Shown: positions 26,306 through 34,651 of the stretch, one piece after another | Layout: every line of letters starts with the position of its first letter | How positions within the stretch are numbered: position 1 is the stretch's first letter | Assembly (NCBI RefSeq): GCF_004114955.1 | Contig: NZ_CP030054.1 | Coordinates: 1-64,000, forward strand | Reading direction: 5' to 3' | DNA: 64,000 bases | DNA from: Bradyrhizobium guangzhouense | GTDB lineage: Bacteria; Pseudomonadota; Alphaproteobacteria; Rhizobiales; Xanthobacteraceae | Translations under genes and position numbers: made by a program | Notes under the pieces: model-generated | What the model saw: only the letters and a program-made list of their open reading frames with translations | Databases searched by the model: none | Told to the model about the DNA's origin: nothing

Positions 26306-27536
26306 ATAGACCAAGCGCTGTGTCGCTCTGATCATGGACGAAGGCGGCTTCGTAGTCGCGCGATTGGGCACGGCCGACCCCTGCCCGTCGGAAAGTTTCC
26401 CGCCATCCATCGGACACGCGTTGAGCTGTATCTCGGATGATCTTTCGCGCGTTGGCGTCGGTGATTTCGAAAAACTCGCAGGCCTCGAGGGCGAGCTTGA
26501 TTGATCGGTCGTGCGTGCCACCTTCCATGATCGCCGTCTCGAGATGCGGGTTGCGATCGGGCGCCGGGTTCACATCGAACATCGGCGACAGACGCCACCG
26601 TCCCGAACCGACGTACAGGAAGCCATGGTTCTTCAGATGATCATCCTTGTTCGAAACAAGGATAGTGAAGACCATCCGCCGATAGAGCTCCTCAAAATCG
26701 ACTTGCGGATCCGGAGCTGACGTCCGCATGAAATCGACAATCTCCGTGTACGAACCGAGCTCTAAGCCTGTCTTCCCGAGCGCCGTTCGGGCGGAGATGT
26801 AGGGAATGCGGGCGCGGCCGCGTCGATCGAAACGCTGGACCAGCGCGACCGGAAATTTCGTGTCAGCGAGTTCCAGTCTGACCTCTGGAATGCGGATGCC
26901 GCACATCCTGGCAAGGTTCAGCGTCGCGACCTCGACCTGTTCGATCGGGTGCTGATCGTGGACGGAAGTGAACTTGGCAAGCCAGAGAACGTCGCCGTCA
27001 CGAACGTTGGCTTTGGGCCGAGCCCCGCCCGAGCCGCCGGCTCCGGCAAGAGCTTGCATGTCCGCAGGGGAAATCTCCTTGCCTTGTTCGTAGGCGCGGG
27101 CAATCGCCGTGATCGCCTCTAGATCAAGAAGACGCGGTACCGCTTCGTTGGCCTTACCGGTAATGATCTTCCCATGTTCATCGATGAAACGCAGAGCACC
27201 TTGCCGGCATGTATCGTCGGACAGTGTGAGATATTCGAATTCAGAGAGGCCATTGCCATAGGCACGTTCAAGCAGTCTGCGCCCCCAGCTGTCGGGCGCA
27301 GCATCGGAGAAGACGCCAGCAAGCGCCTCGCGCGAATTGCCAGACTGCGCCGACGCATGAAACGGCCCGCCCTCAAAGGGCATGTTCGGCTGCAATGCGA
27401 AAGCACGCGGATCCTTCGCCCAGGCCGGGTCATAGGTGAAGATCGAAAATTGACGAGGCCCGGTCTGCGTGAAGCGTAGTTCACCGACTCGCGTTAAGCC
27501 TTCGCCAAGGGCTACTTGGGCGTAGTATTCAGTCAT
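26304..27536 (-). CDS. hipA: HipA-family Ser/Thr-kinase toxin
   Basis: Protein of 410 residues. The N-terminal couple_hipA domain is followed by the kinase core: the glycine-rich AGAGGSGGARPKA region near residues 160-172 (containing the regulatory Ser position), LVSNKDDHLKNHGFL as catalytic loop, and MFDVNPAP as the metal-binding DxNP motif. HipA kinases phosphorylate glutamyl-tRNA synthetase or related targets and halt translation until neutralised by HipB. All core motifs are intact. Its start overlaps the hipB stop (TGATG at 27536), the standard coupled arrangement. It lies between remnants of two other defence-type genes and is the only intact gene there. Confidence 0.93.
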   Translation of the reverse strand: MTEYYAQVALGEGLTRVGELRFTQTGPRQFSIFTYDPAWAKDPRAFALQPNMPFEGGPFHASAQSGNSREALAGVFSDAAPDSWGRRLLERAYGNGLSEFEYLTLSDDTCRQGALRFIDEHGKIITGKANEAVPRLLDLEAITAIARAYEQGKEISPADMQALAGAGGSGGARPKANVRDGDVLWLAKFTSVHDQHPIEQVEVATLNLARMCGIRIPEVRLELADTKFPVALVQRFDRRGRARIPYISARTALGKTGLELGSYTEIVDFMRTSAPDPQVDFEELYRRMVFTILVSNKDDHLKNHGFLYVGSGRWRLSPMFDVNPAPDRNPHLETAIMEGGTHDRSIKLALEACEFFEITDANARKIIRDTAQRVSDGWRETFRRAGVGRAQSRDYEAAFVHDQSDTALGL

Positions 27537-27916
27537 CAGAAGGCCACGCCGTTCGGATCAACATCGTCCGGTTCGTTTTTCCCGTCCTTGTCGCCCTGCC
27601 TCTCCTGCTTGCGCAGCCTTGCAGCGTACGATCGACCGCGCTGCGGCAACCGCTCCGACGTCAACGCCAAACCCAGATCGTCTTTCCGTATATCGACGAG
27701 ATCGGCGAGATTCTCGATAAGCCCGAGAGAGACGAGCACGTCCGCGAGCGTGCCTACGGCGACTCCCGGATCGCCTTTTTCCAGGCGTGCGATGGTGCTA
27801 GGCGACGTACCCGCGCGCGCAGCCAAGTCGGCCACAGCCACACGACGGCGCAGGCGAGCCGATCGAAGGTCGTGACCAAGACGTTCAAGCGCGGCATTGG
27901 ATTTGGGCGAACTCAT
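27536..27916 (-). CDS. hipB: HipB-type antitoxin, XRE-family DNA-binding protein
   Basis: Protein of 126 residues from the ATG at 27916. Residues 10-65 form a Cro/C1-type helix-turn-helix (LGHDLRSARLRRRVAVADLA, RAGTSPSTIARLEKGDPGV). A charged, Lys/Asp-rich tail follows and is longer than in minimal HipB. HipB binds HipA and represses the operon. A start at 27958 is also open, but the ATG at 27916 gives the usual short leader before the HTH. The region before it is A/T-rich with CATATGG-like repeats (27920-27965) that may be operators. It couples to hipA by an overlapping stop and start. Confidence 0.88.
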   Translation of the reverse strand: MSSPKSNAALERLGHDLRSARLRRRVAVADLAARAGTSPSTIARLEKGDPGVAVGTLADVLVSLGLIENLADLVDIRKDDLGLALTSERLPQRGRSYAARLRKQERQGDKDGKNEPDDVDPNGVAF

Positions 27917-27955
27917 AATATCACCATATGTGGCGACTAACACTTGTTTATATGC

Positions 27956-27970
27956 CATATATGACGAATT
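27956..27970 (+). repeat. Direct repeat, right copy, flanking hipBA
   Basis: CATATATGACGAATT, 40 bp before the hipB start, repeats the sequence at 26291-26305 with one mismatch. It lies exactly where the readable part of the AbiEii remnant ends, consistent with either an insertion boundary or an autoregulatory operator. Confidence 0.55.
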
Positions 27971-27974
27971 GGTT

Positions 27975-28385
27975 TACTTGACAACAGCCTGAGCAGCTCC
28001 ATTTGGGTCCGGAAGCCGGACATTTCTTCGACGCTCGACGAGACATCGCGCAGCTCTAGCTCGGCCCTGATCACCGGCGTGACCTCGATCCTGACCTGCG
28101 CGGCGCCTCTCTGGACGGTCAGCTTGATGACAATCTTTCACCGGCGCTGACGACTTCCGTCACCCGTGCTGCCGGCAATCCTTTCCTGATGGCCGCCGCC
28201 ATGCGCTCCATCGCCGCATCGATCGGGGCCAGAGATTTGGGGCGCGGAACCACCGGCAGATAGGTGTGGTCGATATCCACCGACAGGCGCGGCATGTCGC
28301 GGTGGAAAGGATTGATGGCGGCGCCGTCCTCGAGCGCAAAAGTAGGCTCCGCCGCGACGAATATTTGCTAAATGTAAGCTACTCA
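27975..28385 (-). pseudogene. Remnant of an AbiEii/AbiGii-type nucleotidyltransferase toxin
   Basis: One frame reads TFALEDGAAINPFHRDMPRL and then SVDIDHTYLPVVPRPKSLAP. This fits the GG(T/A)AxN and DxD (here DIDHTYLP) nucleotidyltransferase motifs of AbiEii, although the first glycine pair is DG. After a frame change near 28140, IVIKLTVQRGAAQVRIEVTP and AELELRDVSSSVEEMSGF continue the fold until about 27975, where similarity stops. A full protein has about 300 residues, so the start and second half are missing. No AbiEi antitoxin is visible. It is read leftward, as hipBA is. Confidence 0.6.
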
Positions 28386-28605
28386 AAGACGCCTGGGTCC
28401 GTCGACGATCTTGTGTGTGATGAGACCAAACAAGCGGAGTAGGCCGGCAAGCAATATCTCGTCAGATTGTCAGACGTCGCAGCTACCATCTCAAAAGAAG
28501 CGATGGTGACCGACCGGACGAAACGTTTCGAAGGTCAAATTGTGGCCGGCCCGAGGTAACATCGTTCACGCTGATTGTTCGGCGAGGTTAGATCACGATC
28601 CTATA

Positions 28606-29382
28606 TCAAGGTGACGTGACGGGCCAGATCGATTGGCTTGCCGTTCGGTATGATGCTATTCTTTCCTTTAGGCCGACCTGCGAAGCGGACGCGATGAGCC
28701 TCAGCATGTCGAAGCCGTCACCCGTTTCTCCGCGAACGCTGCGAGCACTCGCTGCAGCCATCCAAATCGATTGATGCGTCGAACTATCTAGCCGACAGGC
28801 GCGAGCGGTCTCGCTAGACACTGCCCTTTCGATGTCTTCGTAGCCAATTTGTTTCATAGCCAAGCCGGATTCCAGCGCGGATTGCGCATCGACCGTCGCC
28901 CCTCCCATGATCCATTCCGCGGCCGTCGCGGCGCCGACGATCTCGGCGAGCCTTGAGGTACCCAAGACAAGGCCGAAATTCGCTCCCGGAAAGACGAACG
29001 ACGACCCCGGTAGGATCCAACGGATGGCACAGGCGCAGAACAGGTCGGCCCCGGCTCCGATCGCTCGCCCTCGGGCTATTGCCAACGTCGGGAAAGGTGC
29101 ATTCTTGATCGCCTGGAGACAATATTCGATACGGACGAATCTTGCCAATAGCGTATCGTCTGTTTCCTCCTGGAGTCGCGACAGATCAAAGCCAGTGCAG
29201 AAGTTGCGCCCACTCGACTCGACGATCATAAGCCTGGCGCACGATCTTCGTGCCTCCTCTACCTCGCGCGTGAGGGCCGCGATCAAACCTGGGTTCAAGG
29301 CGTTGCCTACTTCCGGTCGGTTCAGGCGCAATCGCACGACACCGTCGGCGCGACCGACGAAAAGGTCTTCCGTCCCACTCAC
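28606..29382 (-). CDS. Enoyl-CoA hydratase/isomerase (crotonase) family protein
   Basis: Protein of 258 residues. SSGRNFCTGFDLSRLQ and RGRAIGAGADLFCACAI form the two halves of the crotonase oxyanion hole. Where hydratases have PE before the glycine-rich loop, this protein has PGANFGLVLGTS, so the Glu144-equivalent appears absent. The second Glu is retained in AAEWIMGG. That pattern suits an isomerase, thioesterase or C-C lyase better than a simple hydratase. It probably starts with the GTG at 29382, which overlaps the stop of the cupin gene (GTGA), so it is the last gene of the long leftward operon. The CoA substrate presumably comes from the CoA-transferase two genes upstream. Confidence 0.88.
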   Translation of the reverse strand: MSGTEDLFVGRADGVVRLRLNRPEVGNALNPGLIAALTREVEEARRSCARLMIVESSGRNFCTGFDLSRLQEETDDTLLARFVRIEYCLQAIKNAPFPTLAIARGRAIGAGADLFCACAIRWILPGSSFVFPGANFGLVLGTSRLAEIVGAATAAEWIMGGATVDAQSALESGLAMKQIGYEDIERAVSSETARACRLDSSTHQSIWMAAASARSVRGETGDGFDMLRLIASASQVGLKERIASYRTASQSIWPVTSP

Positions 29383-29954
29383 TGCGCTGGCGCCCAGAGG
29401 TTGGGAGTGAGAGCATTGGAATAACCCGAGACAAACTCTTGGGTCTCACCGAGATCTTTGAAGACATGACGTCGGATTCTCCCGATATTCCCACCGTAGC
29501 AGTGGATACTAATGGACACGCGGTCATCGAACGCATTTCGCACTTGATGAATGTCGCCAACCGCTTCCGACACGATTTCCACGTCGCCTGGCTCCAGTCG
29601 CTCGGAACCACCGATCGGGTCCATCCCATAGGCCGTCCGGCCGTACCTCTGGTTGATCTCGGATCCTCGCAACATGCCGATGACACCCCACACGGAATGG
29701 TCATGGACCGGCGTCTGCTGGCCCGGTCCCCAAACGAAGCTCACGACCGAAAAGCGATCAAGAGGGTCTCCATATAGCAGATGTTGCTGATAGAATTTGG
29801 GATCGGACAGCGCCATCGTCTCAGGCAACCAGTCATCCGTTGACACAAGCTCGCTCATCGCCTTCCTGACGCGCGAAACGACTATGACTTCGTCCTGAAC
29901 GTTTTCGACACAGCGTGTCACCTCGGCCACAAATGCAAGCAGCTTTTGGCTCAC
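29379..29954 (-). CDS. Cysteine-dioxygenase-type cupin (thiol dioxygenase)
   Basis: Protein of 191 residues, PF05995-like cupin. PVHDHSVWGVIGML holds the HxH pair and GDIHQVRN the third His, the 3-His iron site of thiol dioxygenases. Bacterial members oxidise cysteine to cysteine sulfinate, or 3-mercaptopropionate and mercaptosuccinate to their sulfinates. The GTG at 29954 is chosen because GGAGG precedes it, and it lies 1 bp after the CoA-transferase stop. Sequence upstream of it belongs to that gene. The combination with a CoA-transferase and a crotonase suggests that a thiol acid is oxidised and then handled as a CoA ester. Substrate is not certain. Confidence 0.85.
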   Translation of the reverse strand: MSQKLLAFVAEVTRCVENVQDEVIVVSRVRKAMSELVSTDDWLPETMALSDPKFYQQHLLYGDPLDRFSVVSFVWGPGQQTPVHDHSVWGVIGMLRGSEINQRYGRTAYGMDPIGGSERLEPGDVEIVSEAVGDIHQVRNAFDDRVSISIHCYGGNIGRIRRHVFKDLGETQEFVSGYSNALTPNLWAPAQ

Positions 29955-29955
29955 C

Positions 29956-31146
29956 TCAGTCCTCCGACCTTGTTGAAACTCGGTTGAGGTCCGGCTGCCT
30001 GCGGCTGTAGGCGTCACGGAACTCCTTTGTATGTTCACCCAGCAGGGGCGGTCGGCTCCGGATTTCAAAGCTTTCGCCGCCGAACTTCAGGGGCGATGCG
30101 AAAGTCTGCGTCGTTCGTCCACCCGGCAACTGGAGTTCTTTGATCCATCCCATGTGGCGCGTCTGAGGATCTCCAAGGGCCGCGTCGTAGCTATTAATCC
30201 TTGCATGAGGCACACGAGCCTTCGCGAAGGCTCCGATCCAGTAATCGACCGGCTGGGTTTCGAATACGGCCTCCAGCAGCTCCTTGAGGGAGTGCTGGTT
30301 CGAAGCCCTGTCAGCGGTGGTAAGGAAACGCCCATCGGTGACGAGATAGTCGCGTCCGACGACACGACAGACCTCGCGCCACAGTCCGTCGTTGCCAGCC
30401 GCAATCGCGAAGAAGCCGTCCGCCGCTCGATAAGCCTGGTAGGGCGCATTACGCGGGTGGGCGGATCCCAATCTGCGGGGGAGCAGACCAGTCCCGAAAA
30501 ATTCACTTGTCTGTAACGCGGCTATACCCAACGTGCAGCCAAACATCGGAACGTCTATGTGAGCGCCGTTGCCCCCCGCCCGAACCCGCACCAGAGCGGA
30601 GGTCACGGCAAAAGCGGCGTATAGACCCGACGCAAAATCCGAGATCGGAACTCCGCATTTGACCGGCGCTCCATCGCTTTCGCCCGTTACGCTCATCACG
30701 CCAGCAGCGGCCTGAATGGTGAGATCAAACCCACCTTCGTCGGCTCGAGGTCCGGTTTGACCATATGCGGATATCGAGCAGTAGATAAGATCCGGCCTCT
30801 CCGCGGCGAATTGCGGATAACCGAGCCCCAAGCGCTCCATCACGCCGGGACGATTGTTCTCGATCAGCACGTCGGCATCGAGCACAAGCCGCCGCGCAAT
30901 GTCATTGTCCTCATCATTCTTGAGATCCAGGACGATCGATTTCTTGTTGCGATTGAGTGAGGCAAAGTTCTCGCTAAATCCTTCTGTCAACGGCGGCCAT
31001 TGGCGTAAGCCATCTCCATTTGGCGGTTCGACCTTGATGACGCTCGCTCCCATATCCGAGAGCAGCATGGACGCGAAAGGCCCCGCTGCCGTCGAGCAGA
31101 ATTCGACTACGCTAACCTGATCCAGGGGAAGTGGCTTCGACGACAT
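29956..31146 (-). CDS. CaiB/BaiF family (class III) CoA-transferase
   Basis: Protein of 396 residues. The N-terminus VVEFCSTAAGPFASMLLSDM followed by GASVIKVEPPNGD, the NRNKKSIVLDLKN segment and VLIENNRPGVMERLGLGYPQ are typical of class III CoA-transferases. The catalytic Asp is expected near GFDLTIQAAAG. These enzymes move CoA between carboxylic acids in the cytoplasm without a covalent thioester of the classical type. The frame is open upstream to 31464, but the ATG at 31146 gives the family start. It lies 73 bp after the MmgE/PrpD gene and is followed directly by the thiol dioxygenase. Confidence 0.9.
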   Translation of the reverse strand: MSSKPLPLDQVSVVEFCSTAAGPFASMLLSDMGASVIKVEPPNGDGLRQWPPLTEGFSENFASLNRNKKSIVLDLKNDEDNDIARRLVLDADVLIENNRPGVMERLGLGYPQFAAERPDLIYCSISAYGQTGPRADEGGFDLTIQAAAGVMSVTGESDGAPVKCGVPISDFASGLYAAFAVTSALVRVRAGGNGAHIDVPMFGCTLGIAALQTSEFFGTGLLPRRLGSAHPRNAPYQAYRAADGFFAIAAGNDGLWREVCRVVGRDYLVTDGRFLTTADRASNQHSLKELLEAVFETQPVDYWIGAFAKARVPHARINSYDAALGDPQTRHMGWIKELQLPGGRTTQTFASPLKFGGESFEIRSRPPLLGEHTKEFRDAYSRRQPDLNRVSTRSED

Positions 31147-31219
31147 ATTTTTTTCCGGTCGCAGTCGTTCTGCGCTGAATGGATCACGTGAGGCCGGATG
31201 CGTGGTCTTCCGGCCGCAC

Positions 31220-32626
31220 TCACGCGAAGCTCGAAGTGCGGAAAGCGTGGTTTGCCTTTGCTCCGAATCGCAGCAAACCGGTGAACCGGGACAGATGCCC
31301 TTCGCTCTCGATATTGTTGATGGCCTCGAAGAGCCTATCGGAGGATACCTTGTCCAATCTAGATTTGCAGCAATCGTCGAATTTTGCTTTGCGGTCGTCG
31401 AGGCTAAACGGGTATTTGAGGGTACCGACCGGAAGATCCCGCGACCGTTCCAGCGACCGGCCATTCTTCAACTTGACGGTAATGACATGAGGACGCATTA
31501 GGTCGACGTTCTTCTGCTCCTCCGCAGGATCGTAGCAACTGACGGTTGTCAGTCCGAAAAGTCGACGGTATTTTTCCTGCTTGACGGATTGCGGCGTGAA
31601 GTGACTGAGCTTCGGAGCACCGTCGACAAGAGCCACGGCCATGCAATATTGCATAGAGAATCTAGCCTCCATTTCGGAGACTGGATTTGTGTACATCAGA
31701 TTTCGCGAGTTACCGTATCCAATTAGCGTGTTGATGCTTTCGACCTCGTCGGCCTCGAACTTCTCTTGCGCCCTTAGCTCGAAGAACGCGTCTAGAACCC
31801 GGTGCGTCGAGGCGCAACACGGATAGCGTTTGAACATGAGACCGCGAGACTCCGCCGTCATCGGCGCGCCCAGTTTCTCGATGTTTTTTCCCCAGCCAGC
31901 CGGTCCTTTGCCGCCGAACAATTCGAGAAAGCCCATCCCTCCTTCAAGCGCATTCAGCCGTCCCTCGACGCCGGCCGCGGCCAATTGGGCCGCCTCGATG
32001 GCGTGCTGAGCGGCAAGCCCGGCGTGCAGAGGCTTTGCCATGCTGCCAAACTGGACCTTGCACCCAGACGCCATACTCGTCCCGAGGCTGAGCGCATGCG
32101 CGAAGCGCCTGGCATCCAGCTTGAGAAGCCGCGCGCAGGCGCCGGCGGCTCCGATGCACCCGATCGTCGAAGTGGAGTGCCAACCAAAATCGTAGTGGCT
32201 ACGCATCACACCGCTGCCGACCGCGAATTGGAGCTCTAGACCGACCAAATAGGCATCGATTAATTCGGCGCCCGAGGATCCCGCTTGCTCGCCAAGCGCC
32301 ATGAGGGCCGAGACGAGAACCGAACTGGCGTGATTGACGCCCGGAAGGAACGTATCGTCATAGTCCAATGCATGGCCGGCCGTTCCATTTGCGAGCGCCG
32401 CCAGCTGCGGCAACACGGCCTTCTCCTCTCCGACGACCGTGCCAGGACCGGCACTATCGGAGGCGTACACCATCTTGCGGACGTTAGAGGCGCCGAGATC
32501 GTTGGATCCCGCTATGATGCAGGCAATTACGTCTTCAACAGCGTGCCGAGCGACGTCTCGCGCTGCCCTTGAATGTTCGAAGGGCGCTTCGGACCCCCAC
32601 TTTGCAAGATGCTCGATGACCGTCAT
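31220..32626 (-). CDS. MmgE/PrpD family protein
   Basis: Protein of 468 residues. ALANGTAGHALDYDDTFLPG and GWHSTSTIGCIGAAGACARL are signature blocks of the MmgE/PrpD family, as is the KRYPCCASTHRVLDA segment. Known members include 2-methylcitrate dehydratase, cis-aconitate decarboxylase and iminodisuccinate epimerase, all acting on small di- or tricarboxylic acids. The ATG at 32626 has GAGAGGAGA upstream. The longer open frame runs into the solute-binding-protein gene and is rejected. It follows the ABC importer genes by 40 bp, so the imported compound may be its substrate or precursor. The precise reaction is not readable. Confidence 0.9.
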   Translation of the reverse strand: MTVIEHLAKWGSEAPFEHSRAARDVARHAVEDVIACIIAGSNDLGASNVRKMVYASDSAGPGTVVGEEKAVLPQLAALANGTAGHALDYDDTFLPGVNHASSVLVSALMALGEQAGSSGAELIDAYLVGLELQFAVGSGVMRSHYDFGWHSTSTIGCIGAAGACARLLKLDARRFAHALSLGTSMASGCKVQFGSMAKPLHAGLAAQHAIEAAQLAAAGVEGRLNALEGGMGFLELFGGKGPAGWGKNIEKLGAPMTAESRGLMFKRYPCCASTHRVLDAFFELRAQEKFEADEVESINTLIGYGNSRNLMYTNPVSEMEARFSMQYCMAVALVDGAPKLSHFTPQSVKQEKYRRLFGLTTVSCYDPAEEQKNVDLMRPHVITVKLKNGRSLERSRDLPVGTLKYPFSLDDRKAKFDDCCKSRLDKVSSDRLFEAINNIESEGHLSRFTGLLRFGAKANHAFRTSSFA

Positions 32627-32666
32627 TGAATATTCTCCTCTCTCGGTGTCCAGTTGTCGATTTCCT

Positions 32667-33773
32667 CTATTGCGGTTTCCAAGCGCGGGCCTGCGCCCGG
32701 AGCTCAGCGGGATCGAAACCGCCACAATCGTTCTTGAACCGTTGGTCCGCGTACTTTGATATTTCCATCCGCTCCGGAAGGATTCCGTTCTCGTACAGCT
32801 TGTCGACGGTGTGCTGAACGGTCGGCAGTTCCTGGTAGCCGATGATGCCACCGGCTCCTCTGTGGTTCACGACGTCGAGCTTGGCTCTCAGGATGACCTC
32901 GCCTTCCCGGACCGCTTCATCAAGTGGTTTGTTCGATGGGAGCTGGCCAGGATAGACCTTAAAGTGATTGCGCACGGTCCCTTCGATGTTTCCTTCGGCG
33001 AAGAAGAACGATTCGTAGAGCGCACGGCACAGGCCTGCGACCACCTTCGGATGCTTTTCGATTTCACTGCGGGTGACAACCATACCGACCATACCAACGA
33101 GATCGTTCAGCGGGGACGGCACGTCTCTCATCTTCACGCCGAGGAGATTTCCGATCACCGCGTTCGGGCTATCGAACCCCGCGAAAGCCTGGATCTTGCC
33201 GCTTTTCAAAGCGTCCGCCGCTGGTGCTCCGAGACCGACCGGCAGGAAGGTCACGTCCTTGTCGGGATCGAGGCCGGCTTCCTTGAGGATAGCCTTGCCA
33301 TACGGATAGGCCGCCGTGCCAAAACTACCGACTCCAATAACTTTACCTTTCAGGTCTAAGGGACCCTTCACCGGACTATCGGGGGGCACAATCACCCGGA
33401 GAGAATTGCCGGGGTCGAACGAGACGATAACAAGGTTCGGGTCTTGACGGGCGAGCGGCAAGAAGGACGCTAACGCCACCAAAGTATAGAATGCATTGCC
33501 GTTGCTTACGGCCTGCACCGCAGCCGTCGCGCCAGCGGTAGGTTGAAACTTGACCGTCACCCCCGCGTACTTCTCCGGCAACTTCAAGGTGGGCTGGAGC
33601 GATGAGTAAGGCGCGGACCCGATGCTCAATGCTGTATCCGAGGATGCGAAGGTCACTTCCTTCAGACTCTCGGCTTGCGTCGCACCACAGACGAAGACGG
33701 ACAGATTGGCTGCAACCGCCAAACAACCTACTAAACGCAAGGACTTCCTCCATTCAATCGTGCCGAAAGGCAT
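32667..33773 (-). CDS. ABC solute-binding protein, NMT1/TauA-like
   Basis: Protein of 368 residues with a signal peptide (LVGCLAVAANLSVFVCGATQ, cut near AES) and NMT1-family blocks: YAGVTVKFQPTAGATAAVQA, DLKGKVIGVGSFGTAAYPYG and SGKIQAFAGFDSPNAVIGNL. It should bind a small anion or carboxylate in the periplasm and deliver it to the adjacent permease. Two starts compete: the ATG at 33773 has a poor ribosome site, while a TTG at 33740 is preceded by GGAGGAAG and still leaves a good signal peptide, so the true protein may be 11 residues shorter. It lies 19 bp after the permease gene. Confidence 0.9.
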   Translation of the reverse strand: MPFGTIEWRKSLRLVGCLAVAANLSVFVCGATQAESLKEVTFASSDTALSIGSAPYSSLQPTLKLPEKYAGVTVKFQPTAGATAAVQAVSNGNAFYTLVALASFLPLARQDPNLVIVSFDPGNSLRVIVPPDSPVKGPLDLKGKVIGVGSFGTAAYPYGKAILKEAGLDPDKDVTFLPVGLGAPAADALKSGKIQAFAGFDSPNAVIGNLLGVKMRDVPSPLNDLVGMVGMVVTRSEIEKHPKVVAGLCRALYESFFFAEGNIEGTVRNHFKVYPGQLPSNKPLDEAVREGEVILRAKLDVVNHRGAGGIIGYQELPTVQHTVDKLYENGILPERMEISKYADQRFKNDCGGFDPAELRAQARAWKPQ

Positions 33774-33792
33774 TGCGTGCCCATACCTGCAA

Positions 33793-34617
33793 TCAGCCCC
33801 ACGCCATTGACTGAAGAGCTCGGGTCACCGTCCTGACGATGCTTCTAAGGCTTATGCCGATTGCGGCCGTGAGAGCGAGGACCGCATAAACGGCCGCTAT
33901 GTCGCCCGTGAACGACTTTTGTTGAATGACCTGCCCCAGACCTGCGGCTCCGCCGACCAGTTCGGCAGCGATTGCTCCGAGCAAAGCCAGCACGATGGCC
34001 ACATCGAGAGAAGGCACGATGAAAGCCATCGCGAAGGGCAGCCTCAATTTGCGAAGTTCTTGTAGCCGCGTCGCCTTCATCGATCGCAGCAGATCGATCA
34101 TGTCCGAGTTCACTTCAGTGAATCCGGCAAGTGTAGCGGTGAATACCGGAAAGAAGGCGAGTAGAGCCGAAATGATGACCTTCGGTCCTATGCCGTATCC
34201 GAACCAGGCTATCAGCAAGGGAGCGATAGCGATCTTCGGGAACGTCTGAACAGCAATGACGTAGGGATAGCCGGCACGCCGCAGGAGCCCCGAATATGCG
34301 AACGTCGCCCCCAGAGTGATGGCGACGACCGTTCCAAACAGGAAGCCAAGTACGGTTTCGTTGAATGTCACGAGGATGTCGTTCAGGAAGCGTCCGCCGA
34401 CCACGCCTTCGTAGAGCGCGCCCGCTACCAGAGCTGGGCTCGGGAGGATCAGAGCGGACACAAGTCGATATTGGGACGAGAGTTGCCAGATAGCGAGAAG
34501 CAGCAGCGCAATGCCGAGCGCTAGCAGTGCTGCTCCGAATTTTCGGCCCCCCTCTAGGATCGAGGGGACTGAGCCGATCTCGGATTCGCTTCTCACGGCC
34601 TGGCTGGACACTTGCAT
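33793..34617 (-). CDS. ABC transporter permease (nitrate/sulfonate/taurine type)
   Basis: Protein of 274 residues with six predicted transmembrane helices. The coupling-loop motif LLRSMKATRLQELRKLRLPF lies about 80 residues before the end of the membrane domain. GAIAAELVGGAAGLGQVI in the last third is typical of the SsuC/TauC group. The ATG at 34617 has a GGAGA ribosome site. The start lies 34 bp before the end of the ATPase gene, giving a short overlap. It forms the importer with the ATPase before it and the NMT1-type binding protein after it. Confidence 0.88.
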   Translation of the reverse strand: MQVSSQAVRSESEIGSVPSILEGGRKFGAALLALGIALLLLAIWQLSSQYRLVSALILPSPALVAGALYEGVVGGRFLNDILVTFNETVLGFLFGTVVAITLGATFAYSGLLRRAGYPYVIAVQTFPKIAIAPLLIAWFGYGIGPKVIISALLAFFPVFTATLAGFTEVNSDMIDLLRSMKATRLQELRKLRLPFAMAFIVPSLDVAIVLALLGAIAAELVGGAAGLGQVIQQKSFTGDIAAVYAVLALTAAIGISLRSIVRTVTRALQSMAWG

Positions 34618-34651
34618 TCTCCGTTTACAACATCGAACGATAGGTCCCGAG

